From assembly GCA_025330725.1 (NCBI GenBank), contig JAIWND010000008.1:620001-684000 (forward strand): DNA of 64,000 bases, in the 5' to 3' direction. This document shows positions 51,520-61,772 of the stretch, piece by piece (the first letter of the stretch is position 1; every line of letters starts with the position of its first letter). The notes under the pieces were generated by a model. That model worked only from the letters and a program-made list of their open reading frames with translations. It had not been told where the DNA came from and ran no database searches. Position numbers and translations under genes: made by a program. This stretch comes from Chlamydoabsidia padenii (taxonomy: Eukaryota; Mucoromycota; Mucoromycetes; Mucorales; Cunninghamellaceae).

Positions 51520-52096
51520 TGGATCATACTTTATAATACCATGGACTACTTTATTGTTTTATATTTAAAATACATTTTATAGAAATAAAACCAATCAGGA
51601 CACTTCTTGATTACTTGTAAAAGGATGATATGTGTGGAGGGGATCACCAAGTGTAGATTGTTATGGGGCGATGGGATTATGTAAAATGCTGTTACACCGA
51701 TTCACTTTGTCTGATCATCCGGATGGTGCAAATACTGGGTTGGAGTATGTAGTATTGGTGATGATGATCCTTTGTATAGAATTTTATTGACCTATTTTTA
51801 ATCCCCGATATGGAGCACCGGATTTGGAAAAAGTATATTTTGATGGAAGTGGTCTAACAGAGGTGACAAGTAGGGACACAGTCTTGAACAAGGTGTTCAT
51901 CAGATCAGGCTTAGATGAGTGTGTCAACTACACTCTTATACCTGACAAGAGCAAGCAATGGGGGGGGGAGGGTTTTTTGATCTCTGTGACTCCGCATAAA
52001 AGCATGCCCCGACTTTTTTTTTTTTTTTTTTCTTCGTCCCTTCTTCCTCTCCGCTTCTTCTCCACTCAATTATATACCGTCAAACACCACTACGAG
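51520..52096. other. Promoter of EMG1
   Basis: ATAAAACC 3' signal of the ferredoxin gene near 51587. TTTTTAATCCCCGATATGG at 51796-51814 is a variant of the motif. A pyrimidine block (52013-52060) precedes the EMG1 start. The frame of EMG1 stays open upstream to 51824, but that part encodes a Phe run from the T-tract and is unlikely to be translated. Confidence 0.5.
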
Positions 52097-52186
52097 ATGG
52101 AACAAGGCACGGGATCGATAGTCAAGATGGAACAAGGTACGGGATCGATAGTCAAGATGGAACAAGACACAGGATCGATAGTCCAG
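52097..52186 (+). repeat. Three tandem 30-bp units at the start of EMG1
   Basis: ATGGAACAAG[G/A]CAC[G]GGATCGATAGTC is repeated three times without a gap, keeping frame. Each unit supplies an in-frame ATG, so initiation could occur at three places. Confidence 0.9.
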
Positions 52187-53143
52187 AAGGAAGAAACAAC
52201 AGTCCACCTTACTCCCTTAAAACGAAAAGCTTCAACTGATGAAACAACTGCTACCCCACCTAAACGAAAAGTCATTATTGTTTTAGAAAACGCCTCCTTG
52301 GAAGTCGCTCGTTTGACTGTACCTCACCACGAACACAAACTAAAATTATTGAATTGCGATGACCACCAATCGGTATTGAAACGGCTTGGAAGGGATATTT
52401 CTGAAGCGCGCCCTGATATTGTCCATCAAGTAAGTAGGATAACAATGTCACCCACTCCCTCCTCTCACATACCTATACTAATCCTTCTTCTAGTGTCTTC
52501 TTACTCTTTTGGATAGTCCATTAAACAAAGCTGGTCACTTGGAGGTACGTATGTATTACAACACAAATATATAATTGACTTGAAACTAACCTTACTCTTG
52601 ATATAGGTGTATATTCATACTTCCAAAGATGTGTTGATCCGTATTAATCCCGAATGCCGTATCCCAAGAACCATGAAACGATTCTCAGGGCTTATGAGTA
52701 AGTGATATATAAAGAACAACTCGGTGTTGAGGGCGATGATGATGATGATGATTTGCAAGGGTGTCTTTAACCTTGTTTTATATAATGATATCAATCTAGT
52801 CAAGTTACTGGAATCCCGGTTTATTGCAACACAGAATGGTGGGAAGAGATTATTGGAAATCATTCAAGGACCTATGGCGAAACACATACCTGATAATGCT
52901 ATCAAATTAGGTGAGATCAAAACACCACCAACTTGTTTATATGTACTAATACTCACATCCCTCTTTTAGCTTTATCATGGAATGCACCCAGAGTCAAACT
53001 GTGCAACTACTTTAAGGATTTGGATTTGGATGAACGACCTCTGGTGATTGCGATTGGTGCCATGGCGAAAGGCGAAGATACCTTTGCTAACTCTTATTCG
53101 GACAAGAAAATAGGTAAGAGATGCAACATGAAATATATTTTTT

Positions 53144-53182
<39 letters not shown>

Positions 53183-53310
53183 ACCATAATCTAATCATAG
53201 GGCCTTCTTTCAAATACACAATTGTAGGTATATCTAAATACGCATTATCAGCATCAGTTGCCTGTGGGAAGGTCTGTTGTGCCTTGGAGGATCTTTGGGA
53301 TGTCATATAA
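52097..53310 (+). CDS. EMG1: 18S rRNA pseudouridine N1-methyltransferase Nep1/Emg1
   Basis: Six exons (52097-52429, 52494-52544, 52607-52697, 52800-52910, 52970-53113, 53228-53310) close in frame to 270 residues. The SPOUT methyltransferase core is clear: [85 protein letters not shown] and the knot end [20 protein letters not shown]. It modifies 18S rRNA in the nucleolus and is needed for small-subunit assembly. The first 30 residues are three copies of M-E-Q-x-T-G-S-I-V-[K/Q], each starting with its own ATG. A 36-nt A run lies in intron 5. Confidence 0.97.
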
Positions 53311-53493
53311 TGCATATTAATGTTTTTAAAACGCCGATGTAAAAATAAAAAAGGTCTTCTTTTTATCCACCGCCTATCATTACTTGTTAATTTAGAATAT
53401 GGGATTCATCACTACCAACGTGATCCACTGCTATATAACAACCTAAAACAAGGTAACATAAAAATAGAACAAAAGACACGTGTGGGGAGGACA

Positions 53494-54154
53494 ATGCCGA
53501 TAGGTGATCGATCAAAGACACAGTTTGTTTGTTTATTCATGCATACTCGGGTTTGTCTCGTCACTGGTTTGAGTCACTCAGCTGGTAATGAAAAACCAAA
53601 CATTAGGGAAATATTCATTTGTATATTTCTTTTTTTTAAAAAAATAGGGGGAGACATCTCTTTGCACACAATAGAAATACCTGCTGGGGATACTCGACGG
53701 AACAATGACTTCGTCACCCACTTATAAAGGTAAGTTCAAGAAGAAAAGAAGGATGTCATACATAAAAGGAGGGGGGGTGAACAAAGGAGGTCATTTTTTT
53801 TTTTATATCTCCACATTACTAACTCAGTTCTATTAACTTTAGGTGGTACAAAAAAAAGGTGAAAGGTCATCCACAGGAACGTTGATTGGAGTCTCGGTTA
53901 AATTGGTAAGTAAAGAAAATGAAGTACAGAAGGAATAGAAAAGAACAAATCAAAAAACGATAACTGGTTACTCCTTTTGCTTTTTATAGTTTATGGCGAC
54001 TTGTTTTTATACTTTTCTACAAGTACCTGGGCAACTTTTTATTTATTTAGGAGGAATTGGAGAAGAACAACATCTATGTATCAAGACGACATTACCTCAT
54101 TTGGGCGACTGGTATTATAAAGATATACAAGACATTTATTATTATTGTTATTAA
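53494..54154 (+). CDS. Small gene with unresolved frame; possible proteasome-chaperone-like protein
   Basis: A chain of short exons with good splice signals: 53494-53584 (ATGCCGATAGG...), 53648-53729 (GGDISLHTIEIPAGDTRRNN), 53843-53905 (KKGERSSTGTLIGVSVKL), 53990-54154 (FMATCFYTFLQVPGQLFIYLGG ... stop). GGDISLH followed later by a STG-turn and a long beta strand faintly recalls PSMG4-type proteasome assembly chaperones, but the match is weak. The frames of exons 2 and 3 do not join: exon 2 meets TAA, and the alternative ATG at 53705 is off by one base at the eight-A run in exon 3. A one-base homopolymer error or a true frameshift would explain it. Confidence 0.4.
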
Positions 54155-54319
54155 ATAGATAGATAGATAGTTTAGTTGTTTATTAATCATAATAAAAAGA
54201 TGTATATGTAAAAATGATTGATTGTTAGATTAAATGATGATGGAATTGGGAAAGGGATGAGGATGATCAAGGGATAGAAGGGGATGGAAGGCTAGTGTAT
54301 ATATTATTCCAAAGGAGGA

Positions 54320-55012
54320 TCATTGGCGAGCCAAGGTAGAGTTTTTCAAAGCCATTAGAGATAAAGGGCGATCTTCCGTAGCACGCAAAGCAACATCATA
54401 AGCGACCTATACAGTTTAGAAAAGATATAATCATTAGACTTGTCTTGATACAATACATTCTTTTTTTTATTTATTTATTTTATAAAGCTACTTACCCATA
54501 CACGAGTACGATCAAAATTGGCAGGCGGTTGCATAAGACTGAAGGATGTACATTCAAACATAGCATGATGACCCACGATCTTGCCCTTTTTATTAGCGTC
54601 GGTATAAACAGCAATTCGTCTTGATAATCCATGTGCTTTGATCCCAGCTTCCATCAAGACCCGGTAGGCAGCATCTTCATAACTTTCTACTTGTGGTTCC
54701 ATAATACAATCCCCTTTTGGTATCACATAGGCATTTTCCCGTTTCTTGCTCGATAACATGAGGACTCGTTTGGTGGCGGGATCAATAACAACCAAACCTA
54801 CCGCCTTTTAGACAAAAAAAAAAAAAAAAAAAAAGGTAAGAGTTAAAACAAGAGAGTGATGATGGTGATGATTTTACCTGTCGGATAACTTTCTTCTTTT
54901 TCTTATCAGCATCGTCTCCTGTAGCTTGTAATCGATCTGTGGTTGGTTGTTGATTGGTATTGTAAGAGCGGGGTTCATAAAGAGTTCCTGAAGAGATCAC
55001 GGCAGTAGACAT
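54320..55012 (-). CDS. Nudix hydrolase, diphosphoinositol-polyphosphate phosphohydrolase-like
   Basis: Exons 55012-54878, 54804-54496 and 54406-54320 close in frame to 176 residues. After a 40-residue polar start comes AVGLVVIDPATKRVLMLSSK, then YVIPKGDCIMEPQVESYEDAAYRVLMEAGI in the place of the Nudix box, and FDRTRVWVAYDVALRATEDR at the end, as in Aps1/Ddp1-type proteins. The canonical box is G-x5-E-x7-R-E-U-x-E-E-x-G-U; here R-V-L-M-E-A-G replaces R-E-x-x-E-E-x-G, so two of the metal-binding Glu are missing or moved. Activity on diphosphoinositol or Ap-n-A substrates is therefore uncertain. Confidence 0.85.
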
Positions 55013-56589
55013 GGTTTGTTTATTTTTTTTAAAAAAAAAGTGGTAACAAAGTGAAAGAGAAGGAAAGAACAAAGATATTTGTATTTAAGATTTTTTATAT
55101 ACTTTCCACATATCGGTCATTGAAAATATTTTTTTTTTGCTTCTCTCTCCTAAATCATATCTCCTCGTCAAAAAGTAAAAAAAAAAACCAAACCTTCATG
55201 CAAACAATACCTCACGCGACACCATTTGGGGTCTTGCCATTGGCTCACATAGTTTCATCCTTGTCCCCCCCTCCTTTTGTTCATTATAAATATTCCAATT
55301 CCGATATGTGTAACATTCATTTGCCCGTGCCTTCTTTATCCCAGTTTTTTTGTGGTTTCAGTTGCCCCGTAACGATAAATCAATTTAATATCCTCACATC
55401 TTTAATAGATGGTATGTTCTCTATGGAATACAATAAAACGTGCTGCCATTATGATTGATACTAACTTGTAAAAGAGACAATAGGACGTCGGGATTTAAAA
55501 CATAAAAGTGTCTCTTTCTGGAAGATTGGTTTGACATGCCCGTACCTGATTCAAGACCAGATACGCTGATTCATTTAGTTTTAGGAATCGAGTTTACGTA
55601 TGCCTTGTTTGTTTGTTTTGGTGTGCGTGTTTGTTTGTTTATGCAAACGTGTATAGCTAGGAAAAAAGCAGCACGACTAATTTTAGCCATTTGGCTTGTC
55701 TCTCCTTTCTTGTCCAAGTCATCTTTTTCCTTGACTCATATTAGCGACGGCTTGAGAACATGCATTGATCGTCGGAGGGTGGCAAATATATTCAGCCTCC
55801 TATTTTTTTTTTTTTTCATATCAGGGATACATTGGAATGCACTTTCACCCCTACTGTGTTGGATTACCCTACCCTATTACATCACCTTTTTTCTTTTTTC
55901 TTTTTTGTCTCGACTTCATTCTTTATGATGGTGATCATCATGCACTGTGAAAACACCATGAAATGCATTGGCTCTTTTGCATGATATCATTTTAATTGAC
56001 AGTAAGATTCAAACGCCGACGGTGAAAACAATAGTAAACCGCTGATAATGGAAACGTTCTATCCGGGACAATTGGATTACGGATGAATACTTTTATGTAT
56101 AGTTGGTGACACAACTCAATGTAAACATCTCACAAAGTGTGGTCCCACATGGCAGTTTGGTTCCGTTTGTTCATGACCATTCATTTGATAAGAAATGAAA
56201 AAGATAGAACAAACCTCTCATTCTATATGCGGGCGTAGTTTTATCTCATGCCGATTTTCAAATCCCGGAATTCTAATCCTGAATCCCGTCTTTATATATA
56301 TGGGCTACCATTTTAAGACATCTGTCTTTCTTCGTCAAGTGATCAAGGGTGTGGTTCCTTTTGTGATACATCATGACCTGACATGATTCAAGTGGTATGT
56401 TTGTTCAAAACTATGGTGAAATAATTCAAATCCCGTTTTGATCGCAAAAAAATCCGTGTGAATGCAAACCCCGATTGTCTGTTTTGCATGAATTCTACAT
56501 AAGATTATGTAAACAAAAGATGCTTTTATTATTAAAAAGTAGATAATACAAGGGGATAGGGTGGAGATCTATAGTAGGATATCAGGTAT
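55013..56589. other. 1.6-kb gene-poor stretch with three motif copies
   Basis: Nudix leader, then motif copies at 55488-55500 (GTCGGGATTTAAA), 56257-56268 (TTCAAATCCCGG) and 56424-56435 (TTCAAATCCCGT). The first is followed 36 bp later by an ATG (55536) opening a 130-codon frame whose hydrophobicity comes largely from T-tracts; it was not accepted as a gene. The rest is AT-rich. Confidence 0.45.
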
Positions 56590-57776
56590 TCAAAGTTTTG
56601 ATTTTTTAGGAGTGTTTCTTTCCCAAGGTAAGGCCAAGCATTGATGTCTACAGCAACAACAATAAATAAAAAAAAAAGAGAGAGAGATGAGTATTTCTCT
56701 ACTTTGTCAATCATTATTAAGACTTACCTAGTAGTTGCCAAAAGTTCACCATCGGTATCCCTGATCCAACCATCAATATCAAACCGACTGTTCTTCAAAG
56801 TAGTTGTAACAAACGATCCCGACACCTTTTTCAACCCCGGTGAGCATTTCTTTTTGAATTGGACTTCCATTTGCATGGTCGCACACCACAATTTGCCATT
56901 CAGCACCGAGTGACCTAATGTGTTAGGAGGAGGCACAAACATATCACACCAGTAAGCCAGAGATTTGAAATCGTTGGGTCGTTGATCACGAAATTCAATG
57001 GTTTGATGCATTTCCATGGGTCGAGGTTGTGTGTCTTCGGGTAAATAGCGTGGATCAACATGAACATACACCAAATCATCCATGTGTTCAAAGTGGAGAG
57101 GGACGAGATCACGATGATCAGGTCGTAATGGTAGACTTTCGTGATGGTTCCAGGACACGCCTTGTTCATGATTCATATTGCCCATGGTGAAAATACCTAC
57201 CACCTTGTCGATATAGTCTGCTGGATGGTAATCGGCCAAGGAGTGTAAAGGAGCGCTGGTGGGTTGGCGAGTTTGTTTGATCACGGCTTTGCTGACACAG
57301 TATCCTTTACGATTCGTCTTGAGGTCTTGGATTTCAACAATGATGCTGCCTACTTGAGATTTACGGAGGAAGAAGGCGTTCAGAGCGACAGGGTCCGATT
57401 GGTATCGTTGAGAGTAATGATCAAGTACAGAATCAAACATTACACATACAACATAGCCACCCTACATGAATGGATCTTGTCAGTTTCTTTTTTTTTTTTT
57501 TTTCTTATCCATCCCATCCATTTATATACAACTTACATTAGGTACTTCACCCACAGCAAAATTCTATATATATATATATATAGACAAAAGAGAAAGAGAA
57601 AGATCATTTAGTGTCGGAAGTTCCATTTTGATCTTTTTTTTTTTTTTTTTTTTTTTTACCTTCAAAGCTTCACCCGAGTAGATATGCGATCCTTGTTCAG
57701 TTTGTCCTAGGTAAACTGTACTTGTTCCTTTATCAAAGGCATAGATTTGTTGTTCACTTGATTCGATAGTATTCAT
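56590..57776 (-). CDS. Peroxisomal acyl-CoA thioesterase-like (double hotdog)
   Basis: Exons 57776-57660, 57563-57537, 57461-56728 and 56647-56590 close in frame to 311 residues, normal for TesB-like enzymes. The first hotdog begins VYLGQTEQGSHIYSGEALK and NFAVGEVPNGGYVVCVMFDS. The second half has FDIDGWIRDTDGELLATTRHQCLALP, the usual TesB-type end. The last three residues are SKL, an exact PTS1 peroxisomal import signal, created by the short last exon. Such enzymes release free acids from acyl-CoA and help control beta-oxidation. A motif copy (57863-57875) is about 90 bp upstream. T and TA tracts crowd introns 1 and 2. Confidence 0.88.
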
Positions 57777-58272
57777 TTCTTTGAGATTGAGAATGTAATA
57801 ACGGGAAGAAAGCCGACGGAATCATCGGGGTGAACTAATTTTTCTATTTATAAATTTTGTAAGCGGGATTTTAAAAATGACACTTTTGTGGAATCCCAAT
57901 TATCAAGCATGATTCATCTCAAATCATATAATCTATTTTCTCGGAACAAGTATATAACCTGATAATGAAATCTGATATCTATTTCTATAAAGAAAATGAA
58001 AAAGGAGATTCAAAAAGAAAGAAAGTTCTACTACCTATTTATGTCTTGAAAATCGTTTTCGATCGATCAAACCCTTCTTCCATGCACACACAATATTGGC
58101 TTGTCCCAAATTCAAATCCCGCCTCAGGATTTATCGCACACACCCCATCCTTATCAATCCCGATAACTAAACATGATGATTGTATCTATTCATTTATTGA
58201 TATCATAAACTAATAGCAACTATAACTACATTTACTAAACTAAAACCAAGATAGTTATCCCCCCCCCTGATT
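57777..58272. other. Intergenic: thioesterase promoter and GATA 3' flank
   Basis: AGCGGGATTTTAAAA at 57862-57876 serves the thioesterase. A second copy, ATTCAAATCCCGCC, is at 58110-58123. A C-run lies at 58260-58267. No gene was seen; an 82-codon plus ORF here has no recognisable content. Confidence 0.5.
57862..57876 (-). promoter_or_regulatory. Motif upstream of the thioesterase gene
   Basis: AGCGGGATTTTAAAA on the plus strand, 86-100 bp before the ATG; on the coding strand it reads TTTTAAAATCCCGCT. Confidence 0.5.
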
Positions 58273-59463
58273 TCAAGACAGTCGTTGGCGTTTCTTGATA
58301 ACATTAGTTTTCATTGATAAGGGTCTTGTCTCCTGATGAAGTTTGGCACTAAATTAAAAAAAAAAAAAAACAAAAGAGTTAGTCATCCGTTTTCTATTTT
58401 GATCACCTAATTAAAACTTACTATAATCCACAAGCATTACAAAGAGGAGATCCATCCAATTCATTGCGACGCCAAAGAGGTGTAGTCATAGTTCCACAGT
58501 TGGTACATTGAGGTATAGCCTGTTGAGAGGTATCACCGTGACCATCATTGTGATATAGAGTTGTCAAATGACCAGGTCTTGGAGTATTATGCAATTTCCA
58601 ACTAGATGTAATAAAAAAGAGATGTAGGTGATCAAAAACAACAACACATACATGATCATTTCAAGTACTTACTACAGTCCACATGCATTACAAAGGTTTC
58701 TGTTTTGATATCGACGCCATAAAGGAGTTGAGCTGGTACCACAATCATCACATCTTGATTTTCCATGTCCATCGGCATTAATCACTGGTAAAGGCCGTCG
58801 CATTCGCTGCTTTTTCGTTTTCTTGTTGATTGGCCGATTGATAGATGTTGTTGTTTGCTGTAGTGATGATAATGATGTAAATGCAGTAGTGATGATAGTA
58901 GGATGATGAGTGGAGAAGATTGGATAGTTGTTGAATGAAGAGGATGATTCGTCAGAGGCGACATACATGGCTGGGTGGATACTATAGTTGTTGTCGTCAA
59001 AAGAATACATCGTCTGACCAGTCTTATCATCGTCATTTCCAAAACAAGCCATTATTGAAGACCCGCTACACATTGCTGGAGTCAGTTGCGGTGGAGGCTG
59101 GTATTGATGGTCAACAAAAGCTGCAGGTAAATTATTGGTGGGTGTAGCATCTGCCAGTAATAGTCGTTGACATTGATCTTTTTGTTGTAAAAGAAGGTTC
59201 CGTCTATACTGTTTTTCCAGGTTTATCGTAGGTGCAACTTGTTGTTGTTGTTTCGTCATGAGTAAGATGGAAGTGGGTTCGGTTTGTTTCTGGACGTGTC
59301 GAAACCACCGTCGCCAGGACATGTTTTCCAATCTTGAGCCATTTTCCAAAGCTTCTTTTGCTTTTGTATACACTCGCCAAGCATCATGGAGTTCGTCGTT
59401 ATCGTCATTCACATTGTCGAATAGATTGGAAACTCCTTGGAGTTTTAAAAGTATGGGTGCCAT
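58273..59463 (-). CDS. GATA transcription factor with two zinc fingers (AreA/Gat1-like N-terminus)
   Basis: Exons 59463-58673, 58601-58422 and 58348-58273 close in frame to 348 residues. Near residue 25-60 is [20 protein letters not shown] followed by MSWRRWF, the DUF1752 box of fungal nitrogen-regulating GATA factors. Two C4 fingers follow: [20 protein letters not shown] with [16 protein letters not shown], and [19 protein letters not shown] with [16 protein letters not shown], ending [13 protein letters not shown], the basic tail that contacts DNA. Both introns cut the same codon (the Tyr after CNACGL), so the fingers probably arose by exon duplication. AreA-type factors usually have one finger and siderophore repressors two, so the regulon is not certain. 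Confidence 0.93.
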
Positions 59464-59959
59464 GAGTAGTAAAAGAGGCAAATAAAAAAAAAAAAAAAAA
59501 AAGTAAATTTGTAAAAGAGGGTTTTTTTAAAAATAAAATAAAATAAATAAAAAAAAAAAAAAAAAAGATGCGAGAGGAAAAGAGGGAAGAATACACTGGT
59601 TGCATAAATGGCTCTTTTATATTTCAACCACCTGCGAGAGAGCGGGATTTTAAAACAACGGGATGTACCTTTTTTTTTTTTTTTTTCTACACTGTATCAC
59701 CATACAAAGGATCTCTTGGTCAACGTCAATTTCATCCTTTCGTCCGATTTTCCCAGACTAAAGTCTACATTAACTTGTTACTAGATTTCACATGATGCGC
59801 AAAATAAGTAGATTTATTAATAATGAAGTATGGTAAACAAAAACAAATACAAAGAAGTAAGTATTATAACTAACGCTAAAAGTGGAGGAGAAGGGGAAGG
59901 AATCAATGATTACTTTATTGTTATATATAATTATAAGGAGGGAGAAGAATGGAGAATTT
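59464..59959. other. Promoter of the GATA gene and 3' flank of the kinase gene
   Basis: A-rich leader with two A runs (59485-59502 and 59549-59566). Motif AGCGGGATTTTAAAAC at 59641-59656. T run at 59671-59686. No gene was seen. Confidence 0.5.
59641..59656 (-). promoter_or_regulatory. Motif upstream of the GATA gene
   Basis: AGCGGGATTTTAAAAC, nearly identical to the copy at 57862, lies 178-193 bp before the ATG at 59463. Confidence 0.5.
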
Positions 59960-60863
59960 TCATTCGGGAATATCCTTGTATCGGCTTTCAGCAGAGATGG
60001 CCAGAATGTCAGTGTGGTTCGATTTGATAGACAAAGGAGAAGATGATCGTTCGAATTCATTACTGTTATCGAGTTTCTTGACTGGAGAGAGCTTAGTGTT
60101 GGTGTCTATAGCAAGAGGTGTTGATGATGACAATGATGCAGGAGATGAAGTAGTAGTAGTAGTAGTAGTAGATAAAGATCTTGTATGCAAGTGGTCCTCC
60201 AAGTGGTGTTCCAAGACTTGTAACGCAGGTTTGTTTTCATATCCTCGAGGAATAATGATATCAGCATACTTTTTTGACTATATATACAAATTATAACATT
60301 AGAATTGGATTCGAACCATATATCTACTCCTTACTTACCGGCGCGACAAATTCATCAAACATGGGTTTGACAAAGTTTACATATTCAGTCAATAGTTCCT
60401 TGATTGCCATTGTTCGACCGTTTCCTTGTGTTAACTTTTTGGCTACATTAAAATAATAACAATAAGGTTAAAACAAACTAAAACATTCCATTCAATTCTA
60501 GTCCTTTCTTTTATAGACCTAATGTTCCATTACCTCTTTGGATCAATCGTTGATCACTATCCACATCAATAAAGACCTTCATAAACATCAAGTCACGCAA
60601 ATTCTTTGGATATAATGCAAGAGTACCTTCCAATAACAAGACATCCACAGCATGAATTCGACGAAGTCCTTTTCTATTAATCCACAAGTTAGTAATGACC
60701 CATATTGTGATGTTTATTTATCAACCTACCTAGAATGAGTGGCATGATTCCATACTGGTACATCCGCTGCCTTATTTTGTAATAGCCTTTTTAATGTGAT
60801 TTCCAAAAAGTCAAAGTCAAATACATCTACAAGGTCAAATCAGTACTAATCCCACCCTAATTC

Positions 60864-60894
<31 letters not shown>

Positions 60895-61217
60895 CTTACT
60901 TGGATGATCCAGGTTAAATTCACCACGTTCAAACTGGATACGTTCGTCGGCAGTCAGGTCACGGTAAAAGTCTGTGAGACTAAGAATCGCAACCTTGGTT
61001 TCATGATGACTTCCTTTAAATTTATTCATGAGGAATTCGCAGACTTCAAACTAAAAGGCAAAGATTAAAGTTAGTAAGAAAAAAAAGACCATGGTTAATT
61101 ATGAAGTCCATTTACCTTGCCTGCTTGAGCACCACCTGCAATACCCACCAGCATGGGAGTTTGTAAGGATACATTAAAGTAATTGGGGTCGGAATAAGCG
61201 GAGGCGTCAATAGACAT
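59960..61217 (-). CDS. Uridine-cytidine kinase-like protein
   Basis: Six exons (61217-61116, 61050-60900, 60826-60730, 60673-60534, 60442-60339, 60277-59960) close in frame to 303 residues. Family marks: P-loop region MLVGIAGGAQAGK, ILSLTDFYRDLTADE, FNLDHPNVFDFDF, WNHATHSRKGLRR, VLLLEGTLALYPKNLRDLMF, VDSDQRLIQRV, VNFVKPMFDEFV and KKYADIIIPRGYENKPALQV. The enzyme family phosphorylates uridine and cytidine in pyrimidine salvage. The Walker A reads GGAQAGK-F, without the usual Ser/Thr after Lys; an intron follows this Lys, but no other splice choice restores it. The C-terminal 70 residues are a Ser/Thr-rich tail outside the catalytic domain. Confidence 0.88.
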
Positions 61218-61772
61218 AATCGTGAGAGTGGGAAAGGAAGAAGAAGAAATAAAAAAAAAGTGATCAAAGCCGTTTTGGTTTCATGATATTTCAATGTCCG
61301 TCACAAAAAAATTTTTTGGGGGGGAGGAACACTCTCCAGTCTCTTGATACCATGAAGCCCATTTTGATATGACTATGCTTGCAGGTCATACAGTACTTTG
61401 ATTCCCTCTCTTGTGAAAGGTAAGAGGTACCATCATTACGTCATATTACGGGCCATTTCTTTAAAAAGTTAAAAAAAAAAAAAAGTGTTTTTCATTCCAT
61501 TCGTCCGTTTCACTTGCGGGATTTTAATTCCCCTCATTTCTATGTCCCTCTGTCTCAATCTCTCATTCACTTCTTCTTCACTTCTTCCTGCACTTTTTTT
61601 TTTTTTTTTAACCCTCTCATTGTATCTCTCTTACTTGTTGTGTAGTGTATTTTATATATAAAGTCATATCCTTCTTCTTTGTTATTACAGTGGATTTCTT
61701 TCTCTTTTTATATTTATAATTGGACCAATTCTTCCCCTTGTCATTCGTTTAAATAACAACAAGTTGAAAAAG
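61218..61772. other. Divergent promoter region, kinase / RNA-binding protein
   Basis: One motif copy, TGCGGGATTTTAATTC (61515-61530), lies near the middle. A C/T-rich stretch (61555-61700) and a TATATATAAAG-like box (61653-61663) lie before the plus-strand gene. G-run at 61318-61324. No gene was seen. Confidence 0.5.

Noticed and set aside
51824..52096. N-terminal extension of EMG1
   Set aside because: The frame is open but encodes a Phe/Ser run from the promoter T-tract and has no homology; the conserved-size protein starts at 52097.
55536..55928. 130-codon plus ORF after a motif copy
   Set aside because: Its hydrophobic stretches come from T-rich DNA, splice-like sites interrupt it, and no family resemblance is seen.
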